Counted from the first letter of the stretch, positions 1 through 8,993 are shown. The stretch is 33,387 nt of DNA from Prevotellaceae bacterium (GCA_020636675.1 JACJXK010000028.1:1-33387); one strand, 5' to 3'. Notes: generated by a model from the sequence alone, not told the origin. Numbers and translations are program-made.

Positions 1-1802
1 TTTCCTTTTAGCGTGCCGTTGATGTAGTCGGAGTATAGCTTCAGTGTTTTTATATGGTCTTCGCTTTTGTTGGCCGTTAGACTCACGTTGTTGACGAGTA
101 GGCTCTTCTTCTCTTTCTGGAAAATGATATTGTCGATGGAGAAGGCTCCTTCCAGATCGTCGATGGTGTTTCCTTCGAAGTTTGTCTCCACTTCGAAGGA
201 GAGTGTTGTGTTGGGTGTCTTTGTGAGGTGCAGCGCATAGAGTTGGGCGTCCTTCACATTGGCTTGGAATAGGAAGGACGGTTTTGTCTTGTTGAAGTCT
301 ATCGTTCCTAGGAATTCCACTTTTGCGTTATTGTCGTCCAGGGCTATGTTGCCGTTGAAGGCTTTGTTTTCGAACTTGCCGTTTATTAGGATGTTGTTAT
401 AAGTGTATTTTCTGAAGACGAGGGAGTCTATCTTTCCTTTCGCATCGAGCAGCAGGTCGTTGCCCTTTTTATTGACGTCTACGTCCAGCTTGAAACTGGC
501 GTTTCCTAGTCCGGACTCTTTGCCGAATATCTTGGATAGCATCAATGTCTTCGAAGCTACATTTCCGTTGATGCTGAATTTATTGTAGCCCAAGTCGTCT
601 GCCTTTATGGTTACGTTGTTGGCTATGGTGCCTATGTCCGAGCTGAGAGAGCCGAAGGCTTCGATGTCCGTTACTGTTCCTTTTATCTTTCCGGAATAAC
701 ATATCTTTCCGAGCGAGTTCAGAAACTTCGGCAGTTTGATCTCCTTCTTGGAAAATATGTTGGCAATCTCGCTGATGTCCTTCGGTTTTGTGCAAATCTC
801 GTTCAGGTTGGCCTTGAACTGTAGGTCTTTGATCAGAGGAAGTCCTGTTAGTATGATGTTTCCTTTTATGTTCGTGTTCTCGCCATATCTCACGTTAAGG
901 TCGGAGATGAGCAGTTTGGATACCCTTCCGCAGACAATGCCTTCTACGGATATGTCGTCGTTTATCTTCCCGAAGGCAGGGACGAAGGCGGAGAGGTCTC
1001 TCATGCTCACCTTAGAGGGCGCGATGTCGATACTGAGGTCTACTTCCTTTACGAAGTTGTTGAATGCCTTGTAGTTGTCGTGGTATAGCGTGGCTTCGTT
1101 GAGGGAGAGCCGGCTGTTTGGCAGTTTCGCTACGAAATTATTAAAGCACATTTTGTCTTTGTTGGAGAGGAATGTGGTGGAGAGTCCGCTTAGCGTCAGT
1201 CCCGATTTTTCTTCGAAAGAGATGTTGTGCAGTTTGATGTTGATGGAGTCTCCCGTGAAGCATTTGACGTGCAGGTATCCGTTGAGCGAGGAGATGCCCA
1301 AGTCGTTCGGGTCGAAGTGGTTCTTCTGTGCGGTGTATCCCTCCTTGTGGTAGTATACGGAGCAGTCGTCGAAGGCAATCGACTCCACGTCCATTGACCA
1401 TTTTATCTTGGAACTGTCTTTCTCTTCTTTCTGAAACGCGTCTACGAAAAACTGAAAGTTGTACTTGTTGCTTTTGTTTTTGCTGATGTGGGCCTCCATG
1501 CCCTTCATCTGTATGGTTCGGAAGGAGACCTTTGATTGCAGCAGTTCGAGGATGTTGAGCGTCACCTTTGTTCTCTCGATAGAGAGGAGGGTGTCCCTGT
1601 TTTGATCTTCGATATATACGTCTTTCAGAATGAAGCCGTTCGGAAAACTCCATTCAATCTGTTTCAGGGAAACGTTGGAGTTCACCTTCTCCGAAAGACT
1701 TACAGTGATAGTCTTAACTACTTTCTGTTGTAACTTATCGTTTTGTAGGATCAAATAACCGCATAGCAGAACCAAAAAAATAGATGCTGCTATTATGAGC
1801 AA
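1..1802 (-). CDS. tamB: TamB-like translocation/assembly module protein, N-terminal part (partial)
   Basis: The minus-strand frame is open from about 1844 to the left window edge, giving about 600 residues. An N-terminal membrane anchor (residues such as FIYILLIIAASIFLVLL) is followed by an AsmA/TamB-like region with the phrase SLKQIEWSFPNGFILKDVYI and then long repetitive beta-strand sequence rich in Asn, Asp and Lys (for example NNVTIKADDLGYNKFSINGN). In the family, TamB spans the periplasm from the inner membrane and helps move phospholipid or outer-membrane proteins; that role is inferred here from the fold. The C-terminal DUF490 domain lies outside the window. No ATG occurs before the membrane segment. 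The frame is closed upstream by TGA at 1845-1847, so a TTG at 1802 is the best visible start; it is uncertain. The gene is divergent from tsaD. Confidence 0.82.
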   Translation of the reverse strand, partial: MLIIAASIFLVLLCGYLILQNDKLQQKVVKTITVSLSEKVNSNVSLKQIEWSFPNGFILKDVYIEDQNRDTLLSIERTKVTLNILELLQSKVSFRTIQMKGMEAHISKNKSNKYNFQFFVDAFQKEEKDSSKIKWSMDVESIAFDDCSVYYHKEGYTAQKNHFDPNDLGISSLNGYLHVKCFTGDSINIKLHNISFEEKSGLTLSGLSTTFLSNKDKMCFNNFVAKLPNSRLSLNEATLYHDNYKAFNNFVKEVDLSIDIAPSKVSMRDLSAFVPAFGKINDDISVEGIVCGRVSKLLISDLNVRYGENTNIKGNIILTGLPLIKDLQFKANLNEICTKPKDISEIANIFSKKEIKLPKFLNSLGKICYSGKIKGTVTDIEAFGSLSSDIGTIANNVTIKADDLGYNKFSINGNVASKTLMLSKIFGKESGLGNASFKLDVDVNKKGNDLLLDAKGKIDSLVFRKYTYNNILINGKFENKAFNGNIALDDNNAKVEFLGTIDFNKTKPSFLFQANVKDAQLYALHLTKTPNTTLSFEVETNFEGNTIDDLEGAFSIDNIIFQKEKKSLLVNNVSLTANKSEDHIKTLKLYSDYINGTLKG

Positions 1803-1847
1803 TATATATATGAATTTTTTTATACCTTTGACAAATTTATTTCTTCA

Positions 1848-1855
1848 CAAAAATA
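1848..1855 (-). promoter_or_regulatory. -7 promoter box for tamB
   Basis: The minus strand reads TATTTTTG, a perfect match to the Bacteroidetes TAnnTTTG -7 box, about 45 nt upstream of the proposed TTG start. No clear TTG -33 box is seen at the expected distance. Confidence 0.45.
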
Positions 1856-1961
1856 GGAAATAAAAAACAGATGGGAAACGGGCTGTTACCATGTTTTAAT
1901 AATATTAACAGCAGGCTTCTGCTGAAATTGGTAAAAAGAACGTAAAATATATATAAATAAA

Positions 1962-2981
1962 ATGTCAGTCAATATTTTAGCCATTGAATCGTCTTGTGAC
2001 GACACATCATCGGCAGTCATAAGTGACGGCTATTTGTTATCAAATGTTATCGCCAGTCAGAAAGTCCATGAGGCTTATGGCGGTGTAGTTCCCGAATTGG
2101 CGTCCCGCGCCCATCAGCAGAACATTATTCCTGTGGTGCATGCTGCCTTGAAGCAGGCAGGTATGGATAAACACGATCTTAGTGCCATCGCTTTCACCCG
2201 CGGACCCGGTCTGATGGGTTCTTTGCTGGTCGGGACATCTTTTGCAAAAGGATTTTCGCTTGCGTTGGACAAGCCGCTGATTGATGTCAATCACTTGCAG
2301 GCACATGTGTTGGCACATTTTATCCAAGTGAAGGGTGAGGAAAGTAACCTTCCTAACTTCCCGTTCATCTGTCTGCTTGTTTCGGGTGGTAATTCTCAGA
2401 TTATACTGGTGAAGAGCTATAAGGAGATGGAGGTGCTAGGCCAGACCATTGACGACGCTGCAGGCGAGGCGTTCGACAAATGTGCGAAGGTGATGGGACT
2501 CCCTTATCCCGGAGGTCCGGTCATAGACCGTTTGGCGAAGGAGGGAAATCCGAAGGCTTTTCTTCTGAATAAGCCTCAGGTGAAGGGCTACGATTATAGT
2601 TTCAGCGGACTGAAAACATCTTTCCTCTATCTTCTTCGTGATGAGCTGAAGAACAACCCGAACTTCATAGAGGAAAATAAAAACGACCTTTGCGCTTCCC
2701 TTCAATATACGGTGATTGAAATTCTGATGGCCAAACTGCGGAAGGCAGTGAAGGACTATGGCGTCAAGGAGGTGGCCGTGGCGGGTGGCGTTTCTGCCAA
2801 CTCGGCTTTGCGTGCGGCTTTCGTTGACCATGGCGACCGTTATAAGTGGAGTGTGCATATCCCTAAATTCTCTTACACGACAGACAATGCGGCCATGGTG
2901 GCCATCGCCGGTTATTTTAAATATCAGGATGGGGTGTTTTGCGACATCTCTTTGCCTCCTTTCTCCAGAGTGACGGTCTAA
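1962..2981 (+). CDS. tsaD: tRNA N6-adenosine threonylcarbamoyltransferase TsaD
   Basis: This 339-residue protein transfers the threonylcarbamoyl group from threonylcarbamoyl-AMP to A37 of ANN-decoding tRNAs, working with TsaB and TsaE in the cytoplasm. It is full length for the family. The N-terminus ILAIESSCDDTS is the conserved ASKHA-fold start. The HxxxH metal site is His111/His115 in NHLQAHVLAHF. The segments LVSGGNSQIILV, GGPVIDRLAKEGNP and YSFSGLKTS are typical, and the C-terminal SYTTDNAAM supplies the conserved Asp. It starts with ATG 160 bp from the divergent tamB. The next gene, purU, lies 172 bp downstream with its own possible promoter. Confidence 0.97.
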   Translation: MSVNILAIESSCDDTSSAVISDGYLLSNVIASQKVHEAYGGVVPELASRAHQQNIIPVVHAALKQAGMDKHDLSAIAFTRGPGLMGSLLVGTSFAKGFSLALDKPLIDVNHLQAHVLAHFIQVKGEESNLPNFPFICLLVSGGNSQIILVKSYKEMEVLGQTIDDAAGEAFDKCAKVMGLPYPGGPVIDRLAKEGNPKAFLLNKPQVKGYDYSFSGLKTSFLYLLRDELKNNPNFIEENKNDLCASLQYTVIEILMAKLRKAVKDYGVKEVAVAGGVSANSALRAAFVDHGDRYKWSVHIPKFSYTTDNAAMVAIAGYFKYQDGVFCDISLPPFSRVTV

Positions 2982-3026
2982 TCGTCTTTTTTTAGGAAGG
3001 GATGGGGCTGCTTGTCCCGAATTTTT

Positions 3027-3034
3027 TAAATTTG
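3027..3034 (+). promoter_or_regulatory. possible -7 box and leader hairpin upstream of purU
   Basis: TAAATTTG fits the TAnnTTTG consensus about 120 nt before purU. No good -33 TTG is found at 17-23 nt. The predicted leader holds AAGAGAAT at 3044-3051 and its complement ATTCTCTT at 3081-3088, followed by a T run. That hairpin could be the tsaD terminator or a leader attenuator. Confidence 0.35.
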
Positions 3035-3153
3035 CGGAAAAATAAGAGAATGGTAGGGCCATTATTCCGAATAGGAGATTATTCTCTTTTTCAGAAGAAG
3101 TCTCTCCTCATTTAATAAAGGAAATAGGAATTTCACATTTTGAAATTAAGAAT

Positions 3154-4020
3154 ATGGAACAGCAGAAACAGACTGCGATATTGTTGGCTCATTGTCCTGA
3201 TAGACAAGGAATTTTGGCTGCAATAACGAACTTCATCAATGTCAACAAGGGTAATATCGTATATCTCGACCAGCATGTCGATTACGAACAAAACACATTT
3301 TTCACGAGAATAGAGTGGGATTTGACAGATTTCATCATTCCTCGCGAAAAGATAGAAGACTATTTCCATACGCTTTATGGAATGAAGTATGATATGGATT
3401 TTAAAATCTACTTCTCCGACGTGAAGCCTCGTATGGCTATCTTTGTTTCTAAGATGTCCCATTGTCTTTTCGACATTCTGGCACGTTATACGGCAGGTGA
3501 GCTTCATGTGGACATTCCTCTGATAGTGAGCAACCATCCTGATTTGAAATGGGTGGGCGATAAGTTTGGCATTCCTTTCCATGTGTTCCCGATAACGAAG
3601 GAGAACAAGGCGGAGCAGGAGGTTCTGGAGTTGGAGCTGTTGCGGCAGGAGAATGTGAGCTTCATCGTTTTGGCCCGCTATATGCAGATCATCTCGGAAG
3701 ATATGATTCGTGAATATCCGAATAAAATCATCAATATACATCACTCGTTCCTTCCCGCTTTTGTGGGTGCGAAGCCTTATCATGCGGCCTATGAGCGTGG
3801 TGTCAAGATTATTGGGGCTACCAGCCATTATGTGACTACGGAGTTGGACGCCGGACCTATCATAGAACAGGATGTGGTGCGCGTCACACATAAGGATACG
3901 GTGAAGTCGTTTATCCATAAGGGCCGCGATTTGGAGAAAATAGTTCTTTCCCGTGCGGTGGAGAAACATATAGATAGAAAGGTGTTGGCCTATAAGAACA
4001 AGACGGTTGTCTTTGCTTGA
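3154..4020 (+). CDS. purU: formyltetrahydrofolate deformylase
   Basis: This 288-residue cytoplasmic enzyme hydrolyses 10-formyl-THF to formate and THF, balancing the one-carbon folate pool and supplying formate for purine synthesis. Residues 1-80 form an ACT domain (ILLAHCPDRQGILAAITNFI), as in PurU but not in PurN. The C-terminal formyltransferase fold carries the catalytic Asn-His-Asp set in INIHHSFLPAF and TSHYVTTELDAGPIIEQD, with PYHAAYERGVKIIGATSHY between them. Length is normal. The next gene starts four bases after this stop, so the two are probably co-transcribed, although no functional link is known. A long minus-strand ORF over this gene is a shadow. Confidence 0.96.
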   Translation: MEQQKQTAILLAHCPDRQGILAAITNFINVNKGNIVYLDQHVDYEQNTFFTRIEWDLTDFIIPREKIEDYFHTLYGMKYDMDFKIYFSDVKPRMAIFVSKMSHCLFDILARYTAGELHVDIPLIVSNHPDLKWVGDKFGIPFHVFPITKENKAEQEVLELELLRQENVSFIVLARYMQIISEDMIREYPNKIINIHHSFLPAFVGAKPYHAAYERGVKIIGATSHYVTTELDAGPIIEQDVVRVTHKDTVKSFIHKGRDLEKIVLSRAVEKHIDRKVLAYKNKTVVFA

Positions 4021-4023
4021 TCT

Positions 4024-5211
4024 ATGGAGGTAGGTGACGAGACTTCCAGATTCATTTCCGAACATTCCGATGCTGATGTGCGCGATCTGGCGTTGCATCC
4101 AGGCAAGACGGATGGTGTGGATCTCGCCTTCGCTCTCACGCAGATAGAGGGCAGGCAGATAGCTCGGCGCAAGTTGCCTTCTTTCGCACAGGTGGAGGGG
4201 GTCGTTTATCCGCCACATATCTCGATGGAGCAGTGCTCTTCCGAACGGACGGCGGTTTACAAGTCGTCGTTGGTGCAAGGTGGTGTTTTGGCCGATCTTA
4301 CGGGAGGATTCGGCATCGACTGCTCTTTTCTTGCAAGGCGCTTTGATGCCGCCATCTATGTGGAGCACAATGACCATCTTTGTCGGGTGGCCAAGCATAA
4401 CTTCAATGTCTTGGGATTAAATCATATAGAGGTGCGTTGTGATGACGCCGCCTCTTTTTTGTCCGTCATGCCGTCGGTAGACTGCGTCTATCTGGATCCG
4501 GCAAGGCGCGACAGCTATGGAAGAAAAACTGTCTCCGTGCCCGATTGTGAGCCTGATGTGTCGACTCTTCAGAATGTTTTGTTTGAACATTCGCCACTGG
4601 TGTTGATCAAATATTCTCCGATGCTGGATCTCTCACAGGCGTTGCAGTCGCTTCGTAATGTGACGGAGGTTCATGTGGTGGCGGTTGATAATGAGTGCAA
4701 GGAGCTACTGTTCAGAATGGAACGCGAATCGTCTGCCCTTGACATGAAAATTGTCTGTGTCAACCTGAAGAAGGTGGAGACTGAATCCTTCTCCTTCTAC
4801 AAGAAGGAAGAGGATGCTGCCCCTTGTGTCTTGGCCGACTCTGTAGGCCGTTATCTTTACGAACCGAATGTCTCCATTCTGAAGGGAGGTGTCTATCGCT
4901 TGTTGACGCAACGTTTCCCTGTGGGCAAACTGGATGTGAACACCCATTTATATACCGCAGATGTGTTTGTCCCTGATTTTCCGGGGAGGATTTTTGAGGT
5001 GGAAACTTCGTTTCAGATGAATAAGGCGGAGTTGAAGCGAGGTCTGTCCGGACTGAAGATGGCGAACGTCACAGTGCGCAATTTTCCACAGACGGTGGCT
5101 CAGATTAGGGATAGGCTGAAGTTGAAGGAGGGTGGTGATGTCTATCTCTTCGCGGCAACGGTTAAAGGAGACCGTCGTCTGCTGATACGCTGTAAAAAGG
5201 CCTGCGTATAG
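4024..5211 (+). CDS. class I SAM-dependent methyltransferase with C-terminal THUMP-like domain
   Basis: The 395-residue protein has a central Rossmann methyltransferase core. The SAM-binding motif I is VLADLTGGFGID (about residues 91-102), followed by an acidic residue in AIYVEHND, and motif IV is CVYLDPARRD. The C-terminal part matches the THUMP-like extension seen in Bacteroidales homologues. DPARR-type enzymes of this shape are usually thought to modify RNA, but the substrate is not known and I do not assign one. ATG lies 4 nt after the purU stop, so it is almost certainly translated from the same message. A dispersed repeat follows about 30 nt after the stop. Confidence 0.85.
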   Translation: MEVGDETSRFISEHSDADVRDLALHPGKTDGVDLAFALTQIEGRQIARRKLPSFAQVEGVVYPPHISMEQCSSERTAVYKSSLVQGGVLADLTGGFGIDCSFLARRFDAAIYVEHNDHLCRVAKHNFNVLGLNHIEVRCDDAASFLSVMPSVDCVYLDPARRDSYGRKTVSVPDCEPDVSTLQNVLFEHSPLVLIKYSPMLDLSQALQSLRNVTEVHVVAVDNECKELLFRMERESSALDMKIVCVNLKKVETESFSFYKKEEDAAPCVLADSVGRYLYEPNVSILKGGVYRLLTQRFPVGKLDVNTHLYTADVFVPDFPGRIFEVETSFQMNKAELKRGLSGLKMANVTVRNFPQTVAQIRDRLKLKEGGDVYLFAATVKGDRRLLIRCKKACV

Positions 5212-5242
5212 TCGGAATGGTCACAATTGTAGTCGTTAAGGG

Positions 5243-5300
5243 ATTATGAAAAAATGACTTGGTGAAGTTCCGGACATCTTGTGTGGTTAATTTCCAATCC
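5243..5300 (+). repeat. dispersed ~55-nt repeat, copy A
   Basis: This copy lies just after the methyltransferase stop. It shares the pattern AAAAA-n-ACTTGGTGAAGTTC, then ATCTTGTG and GGTTAATTTC, with copies at 7518-7575, 7691-7742 and 9925-9980, all in the same orientation. Confidence 0.6.
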
Positions 5301-5439
5301 ATCCATATAATCACCCCATCCATCTAATCAGAGATAATTTCTACGGCATTTTGTCAAACCGTCACCCCTCATTTTTGACGATTACCCGGTATCCGTCGCA
5401 CTGAAAATGTGTCAAGTTGTTTTTTTTATCATTACTTAA

Positions 5440-5472
5440 TTGCTTTTCATTCTCTATTCTTTTATATCTTTG
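5440..5472 (+). promoter_or_regulatory. Bacteroidetes-type promoter of the porin gene
   Basis: TTG at 5440-5442 and TATCTTTG at 5465-5472 are separated by 22 nt, matching TTG-N17-23-TAnnTTTG. The predicted transcription start is within a few bases of the ATG at 5479, so the mRNA would be leaderless or nearly so. Confidence 0.6.
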
Positions 5473-5478
5473 CAGTCG

Positions 5479-7503
5479 ATGAAAAATATAGGTTTAATAA
5501 TAGTTGGCGCGTTATTTTCCTTGTCTGTCATTGCACAGACGGAATCTTCGTCCAATCAAGGCTTTAAACCAAAAAAGCCAGTGACGGAGAAGCGTATACG
5601 GACTTGGTCCATAACGGATGCTATGGGTACGGTTGATAGTGTGTCGTTAGATACGGTTATGAATGACTTTTTTGTCACTAATCCTGCATATAATAGAACG
5701 ATAGGGTTGGAATATCTTGGCAACTTAGGTTCTCCTGCCCAATCTCTTATCTTTGAGGATAGGAAACTTCGTTCCTCCTTCCTTTTCTTTCGCCCTTACG
5801 AAATTTACTATATGGCTCCCGAAGATTTGATTTATTATAATACGCAGGTGCCGTTCACCTCGTTGAATTATTATAGTGGAGGCCCCAGCAATAGAGAGGA
5901 GCGGCGTATAAATGGCGTGTTTACCGTCAATGTCAATCCTAAACTGAATTTCGGCCTTTATGGCGATTGGATCAATGCTTATGGCGTTTATGCTTCCCAG
6001 TCTACCCGCGATTATAACGGCGGTTTCTTCGGAAGTTACATGGGACGCCATAACGAACTGATGTTCAATGTCGGTTTTAACGGATATGAGAATTATGAGA
6101 ATGGCGGACTTACGGAGATGGCTGATGTGACGGACCCTAACGCCACCGGCGATTTGGAGGCTCAAAATATGCCCGTTTTCTTTGAGGATAATGTATGGAA
6201 TAAGGTGGTCAACAGGAATGTATATCTCAATTATAAATATCATATCGGCATAGACCGTAAGGTTCAGGTGACGGAAGATTCTGTCTCTTCTGTCTTCGTG
6301 CCGGTAACTTCTTTCTTCTATACGTTCAGAAACGAGGTCGATTACAAAAAGTATTACGAAAAGAATGTTGCCGCCACCGACTCTTTCTATTTGCGTTATG
6401 ACCTTGATACGACGAAGTACATCAACAATGCGCAAACGCAGGATTCTTCCCGTTTCTGGCAAATGAAACATACGGCCGGAATCATGTTGAACGAGGAGTT
6501 CAATACCCTGATGAAGTTCGGCCTTTCGGCCTATTTTACGGCAGATGTGAAGCGTTACACCTATGCAAAGGCAGAGGCTTTCTACAGCAAGCCGGATACT
6601 CTCGACTATAACTGCCAACTGGCTTACGAGGATCTTTATCGATATAAATACGGGGTGGGAGCCCGTCTGTCCAAACATTTAGGACAGGCGTTCACCTACG
6701 ATTTTTATGGTGAATATTTCTTGTTTGATGAGAAGGAAACTCAGAAATCGTATAATTTGGGAGGCTGCATCAATAGTGACGTCGATTTGTGGAAACAGAA
6801 AGTGATGGTAGGTGCGGAGGCACAGATTGAGAGCTCGGCTCCCGACTATTTTGAGGAGAATTACTTCTCTAACCGCATCCGTTGGGCCGATAAGAACTTT
6901 GAACATAAGCAGAAACGCTCTTTGTTTGGATATCTGTCCCTTCCTACGTTTAGCTTTTATAAGGGATTGGGCTTGACGTTTAAGGCGGGTGTGACCAATC
7001 TGGACAATTATATCTACTGGAACGACAAGGCGCAGCCTATACAGTGCGGAGATAATGTGGAGGTGATGAATCTTTCGGTAAAGGAGAATTTCAAACTCTG
7101 GTTTTTCCATTTGGATAATGAGCTGACTTATCAGCATAGTAGTAATGAATATGTGGTTCCGTTGCCTAAATTGACGAGTTTTTCTAAGTTCTATTTCCAA
7201 TATGATAACCTGTTCAAGGTGCTGACGTTCCAGATAGGAATGGATATGCGGTATAACTCGAAATATTATGCGCCGTCTTATTTTCCTGCAACCGGACAAT
7301 TCTATAATCAGCGGGAGCAGAAGTTCGGCGACTATCCTTATATGGACGCCTTCCTCAACTGTCATCTGAAACGTGCCCGTTTCTTTGTGGTGTACAATCA
7401 TATCAATAAGGGGTGGTTCGGCAATGACTATATAGCTCTGGATGGATATGCGCTTAATCCTTCTTTCGTAAAGTTGGGCGTAGCTGCCAATTTGAGCTAT
7501 TAG
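5479..7503 (+). CDS. putative outer-membrane porin (Bacteroidetes Porin_10-like)
   Basis: This 674-residue protein starts with a clear signal peptide (MKNIGLIIVGALFSLSVIAQ). A short linker follows (KPKKPVTEKRIRTWSITDAM, then DSVSLDTVMNDFFVTNPAYN), as in the 'putative porin' family of Bacteroidales. The rest is a series of alternating aromatic/polar amphipathic strands such as FGLYGDWINAYGVYASQST and HNELMFNVGFNGYENYENGG, and the chain ends in Tyr as outer-membrane beta-barrels often do. It is probably a large barrel; the solute is unknown. I choose ATG 5479 over the in-frame TTG at 5440 because the signal peptide begins there and the upstream bases form the promoter. The gene stands alone between repeat-containing intergenic regions. 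Confidence 0.88.
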   Translation: MKNIGLIIVGALFSLSVIAQTESSSNQGFKPKKPVTEKRIRTWSITDAMGTVDSVSLDTVMNDFFVTNPAYNRTIGLEYLGNLGSPAQSLIFEDRKLRSSFLFFRPYEIYYMAPEDLIYYNTQVPFTSLNYYSGGPSNREERRINGVFTVNVNPKLNFGLYGDWINAYGVYASQSTRDYNGGFFGSYMGRHNELMFNVGFNGYENYENGGLTEMADVTDPNATGDLEAQNMPVFFEDNVWNKVVNRNVYLNYKYHIGIDRKVQVTEDSVSSVFVPVTSFFYTFRNEVDYKKYYEKNVAATDSFYLRYDLDTTKYINNAQTQDSSRFWQMKHTAGIMLNEEFNTLMKFGLSAYFTADVKRYTYAKAEAFYSKPDTLDYNCQLAYEDLYRYKYGVGARLSKHLGQAFTYDFYGEYFLFDEKETQKSYNLGGCINSDVDLWKQKVMVGAEAQIESSAPDYFEENYFSNRIRWADKNFEHKQKRSLFGYLSLPTFSFYKGLGLTFKAGVTNLDNYIYWNDKAQPIQCGDNVEVMNLSVKENFKLWFFHLDNELTYQHSSNEYVVPLPKLTSFSKFYFQYDNLFKVLTFQIGMDMRYNSKYYAPSYFPATGQFYNQREQKFGDYPYMDAFLNCHLKRARFFVVYNHINKGWFGNDYIALDGYALNPSFVKLGVAANLSY

Positions 7504-7517
7504 CCTGTCTTTATCGG

Positions 7518-7575
7518 CTATGAAAAATAACTTGGTAAAGTTCCAAAGCATCTTGTGTTGGTAATTTTCAAGCAG
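7518..7575 (+). repeat. dispersed ~55-nt repeat, copy B
   Basis: It starts about 15 nt after the porin stop: AACTTGGTAAAGTTCC, then ATCTTGTG and GGTAATTTTC. It is the closest relative of copy A and, like it, sits immediately 3' of a plus-strand gene. Confidence 0.6.
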
Positions 7576-7637
7576 TAGGACCTCCCGTGGATTTTTGAAC
7601 CGTATTTACAGAATAGAAACAGAAGAATAGTGTTTGT

Positions 7638-7843
7638 CTATAATGCCATCGTCAATCAGACCAGTTGCCGATGATTTATAGCTTGGTGTTTGTAAAAAGC
7701 AAATTGGAAAAGTTCGATATCTTGTGAGGTTGACTTCATCGGACTACCGTCATCAGAATATCCCGTAGGGATAACCTCTTTGTAGAAAAAGGATGAAGGG
7801 CGGGACTGCATTCCATCGGAATGCGCCAAGGTATTGCGTTGCC
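7638..7843 (+). repeat. 206-bp direct repeat, left copy
   Basis: By eye this is about 94% identical (roughly 13 differences, no gaps) to 9874-10079. The two copies bracket the RHS-CT and WG-repeat genes at an offset of 2236 bp. It contains copy C of the dispersed 55-nt repeat (7691-7742) and a two-palindrome element (7760-7824). No credible gene lies in it. The 7504-8141 gap otherwise holds only repeat-like sequence and small spurious ORFs. Confidence 0.85.
7760..7824 (+). repeat. two-palindrome structured element, copy 1
   Basis: The first palindrome is ATCCC-GTA-GGGAT (7760-7772). It is followed by the conserved ACCTCTTTGTAGA and a second palindrome GCATTCC-ATC-GGAATGC (7808-7824). The same layout is found at 9996-10060 and, diverged, at 22473-22539. 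It resembles REP-like palindromes of Bacteroidales, but no REP-associated transposase is in the window. Confidence 0.65.
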
Positions 7844-8110
7844 ATAGTTTTTCGGATAGGATTTACAGGATGGACAGGATTTTTTCCAAACGCCACTGTC
7901 CCCCACAAAGGCGAAGCCCTATCCGGGAGGCAGAAACATCCTCCGCTTGAAGGGTGCGCCACGGCAGAACCGCCTTGCAGATTTTGCGTGAAGAATTTTG
8001 GCGGAGAGGAGCGTAAAGAAACGATGTATGTCTGAGCGTAGCGAGTTTACATCGTTTTAGCGGAACGCAGCCGAAATTCAGCAAAATATGCACAGCGGCG
8101 GCTCTTTTTG

Positions 8111-8142
8111 CTTACTTTTTCCAGCTGCAGGGAAAAAGTAAG
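8111..8142 (+). repeat. 12-bp-stem hairpin element, copy 1
   Basis: CTTACTTTTTCC (8111-8122) pairs perfectly with GGAAAAAGTAAG (8131-8142) around an 8-nt loop. A sister hairpin is at 22581-22610. The in-frame stop just before the RHS fragment lies in its right arm, so RHS homology begins immediately after this element. Confidence 0.6.
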
Positions 8143-8186
8143 AGCCCCTCCGGCTTGAGGAGAGCTACACCCCCTACGGCGAGGCC

Positions 8187-8993
8187 TTGGTAGACGAGCA
8201 CGCCACCACCTACGAGAACCCCTTCAAGTTCTCCGGCAAGGAGCTCGACGACATCACCGGCCTCTACGACCACGGCGCACGTAGCCGCGACCCGAAAATC
8301 ACGATGTGGTACGGGGTCGACCCGCTGTATGAGAAATATCCGGACATGAGTCCGTATGTGTACTGTCACAACAACCCTGTGCGGTATGTAGACCCTACGG
8401 GGATGGGGGAAGAAAATGTGAATGGAGGTACATTGCCAGAAGTTGAGGTGACTGCAGATGTTCCGAGTGGAGAGATGTATAAATCAGAAGGAACAGGAGG
8501 CTGTACTCCGGCTTCTATTAAATCGATGTTGGATTTTTTTAAAATGGAATATAATCGTCCTATTATAGATAAGGCAAGAACAATTCCTGGTGCCGGTTTT
8601 GATATAAATCGATATTATAATAGATTCCGAGGGAATATAATAGATTCCGAATTGTTGGAATCTAAACATGAAGAAGTTAATTTCGAAACCATTGAATATA
8701 TGTGTAAAAATATGAAATCAGAAGGCTTGGTTTATATAGTCACTTTGGCTCAAAGACAAACTGATGGGAAAACTATTGTAAACCATACAATGGTTGTTAA
8801 TGATGTTCGTATGAACGTAAATGCTAAGGGACGCGTTACATATAGTATTGAATATATAGATAGCATATCGGGAAAAAAGACTGCCTACAAAAAGTATAAA
8901 GAAAAAACAATAGATTTGTATATACTGAAAATAGTATCATTTAGAAGAAAGGATAACTATAATCCTTGGAATGAAAATTTCAAAATACAATAA
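8187..8993 (+). CDS. headless RHS C-terminal module with C39/papain-like putative toxin domain (5' truncated)
   Basis: The frame is open from 8142, closed upstream by TAA at 8139, and its first start-like codon is TTG 8187. It begins in the middle of an RHS repeat-associated core (ESYTPYGEALVDEH, then FSGKELDDITGLYDHGARSR) and runs through the conserved core end YVYCHNNPVRYVDPTGM. After that the DNA turns AT-rich and the sequence becomes a separate domain of about 190 residues. This domain has GCTPAS with Cys106, NHTMVV with His200 and EYIDSISGK with Asp225 (numbered from the TTG), the order and context of a C39-like/papain-like cysteine peptidase. In the family, RHS proteins deliver variable C-terminal toxins. 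The delivery part is absent, so this is an orphan or silent cassette rather than a complete effector. The peptidase assignment is by motif only. Confidence 0.7.
   Translation: MVDEHATTYENPFKFSGKELDDITGLYDHGARSRDPKITMWYGVDPLYEKYPDMSPYVYCHNNPVRYVDPTGMGEENVNGGTLPEVEVTADVPSGEMYKSEGTGGCTPASIKSMLDFFKMEYNRPIIDKARTIPGAGFDINRYYNRFRGNIIDSELLESKHEEVNFETIEYMCKNMKSEGLVYIVTLAQRQTDGKTIVNHTMVVNDVRMNVNAKGRVTYSIEYIDSISGKKTAYKKYKEKTIDLYILKIVSFRRKDNYNPWNENFKIQ

Noticed and set aside
3133..4398. 421-codon minus-strand ORF opposite purU
   Set aside because: The plus strand encodes an unmistakable PurU and the start of the methyltransferase; the antisense product has no recognisable domain and is a codon-bias shadow.
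5725..7551. Two long minus-strand ORFs opposite the porin
   Set aside because: Their translations are rich in Ile, Arg and His as expected for the antisense of a barrel gene, and the plus-strand porin has a signal peptide and promoter.
7753..8093. Short ORFs in both directions in the repeat region after the porin
   Set aside because: They fall inside the 206-bp repeat and the sequence next to it, have no start context and read through palindromes; repeat DNA explains them better than coding.
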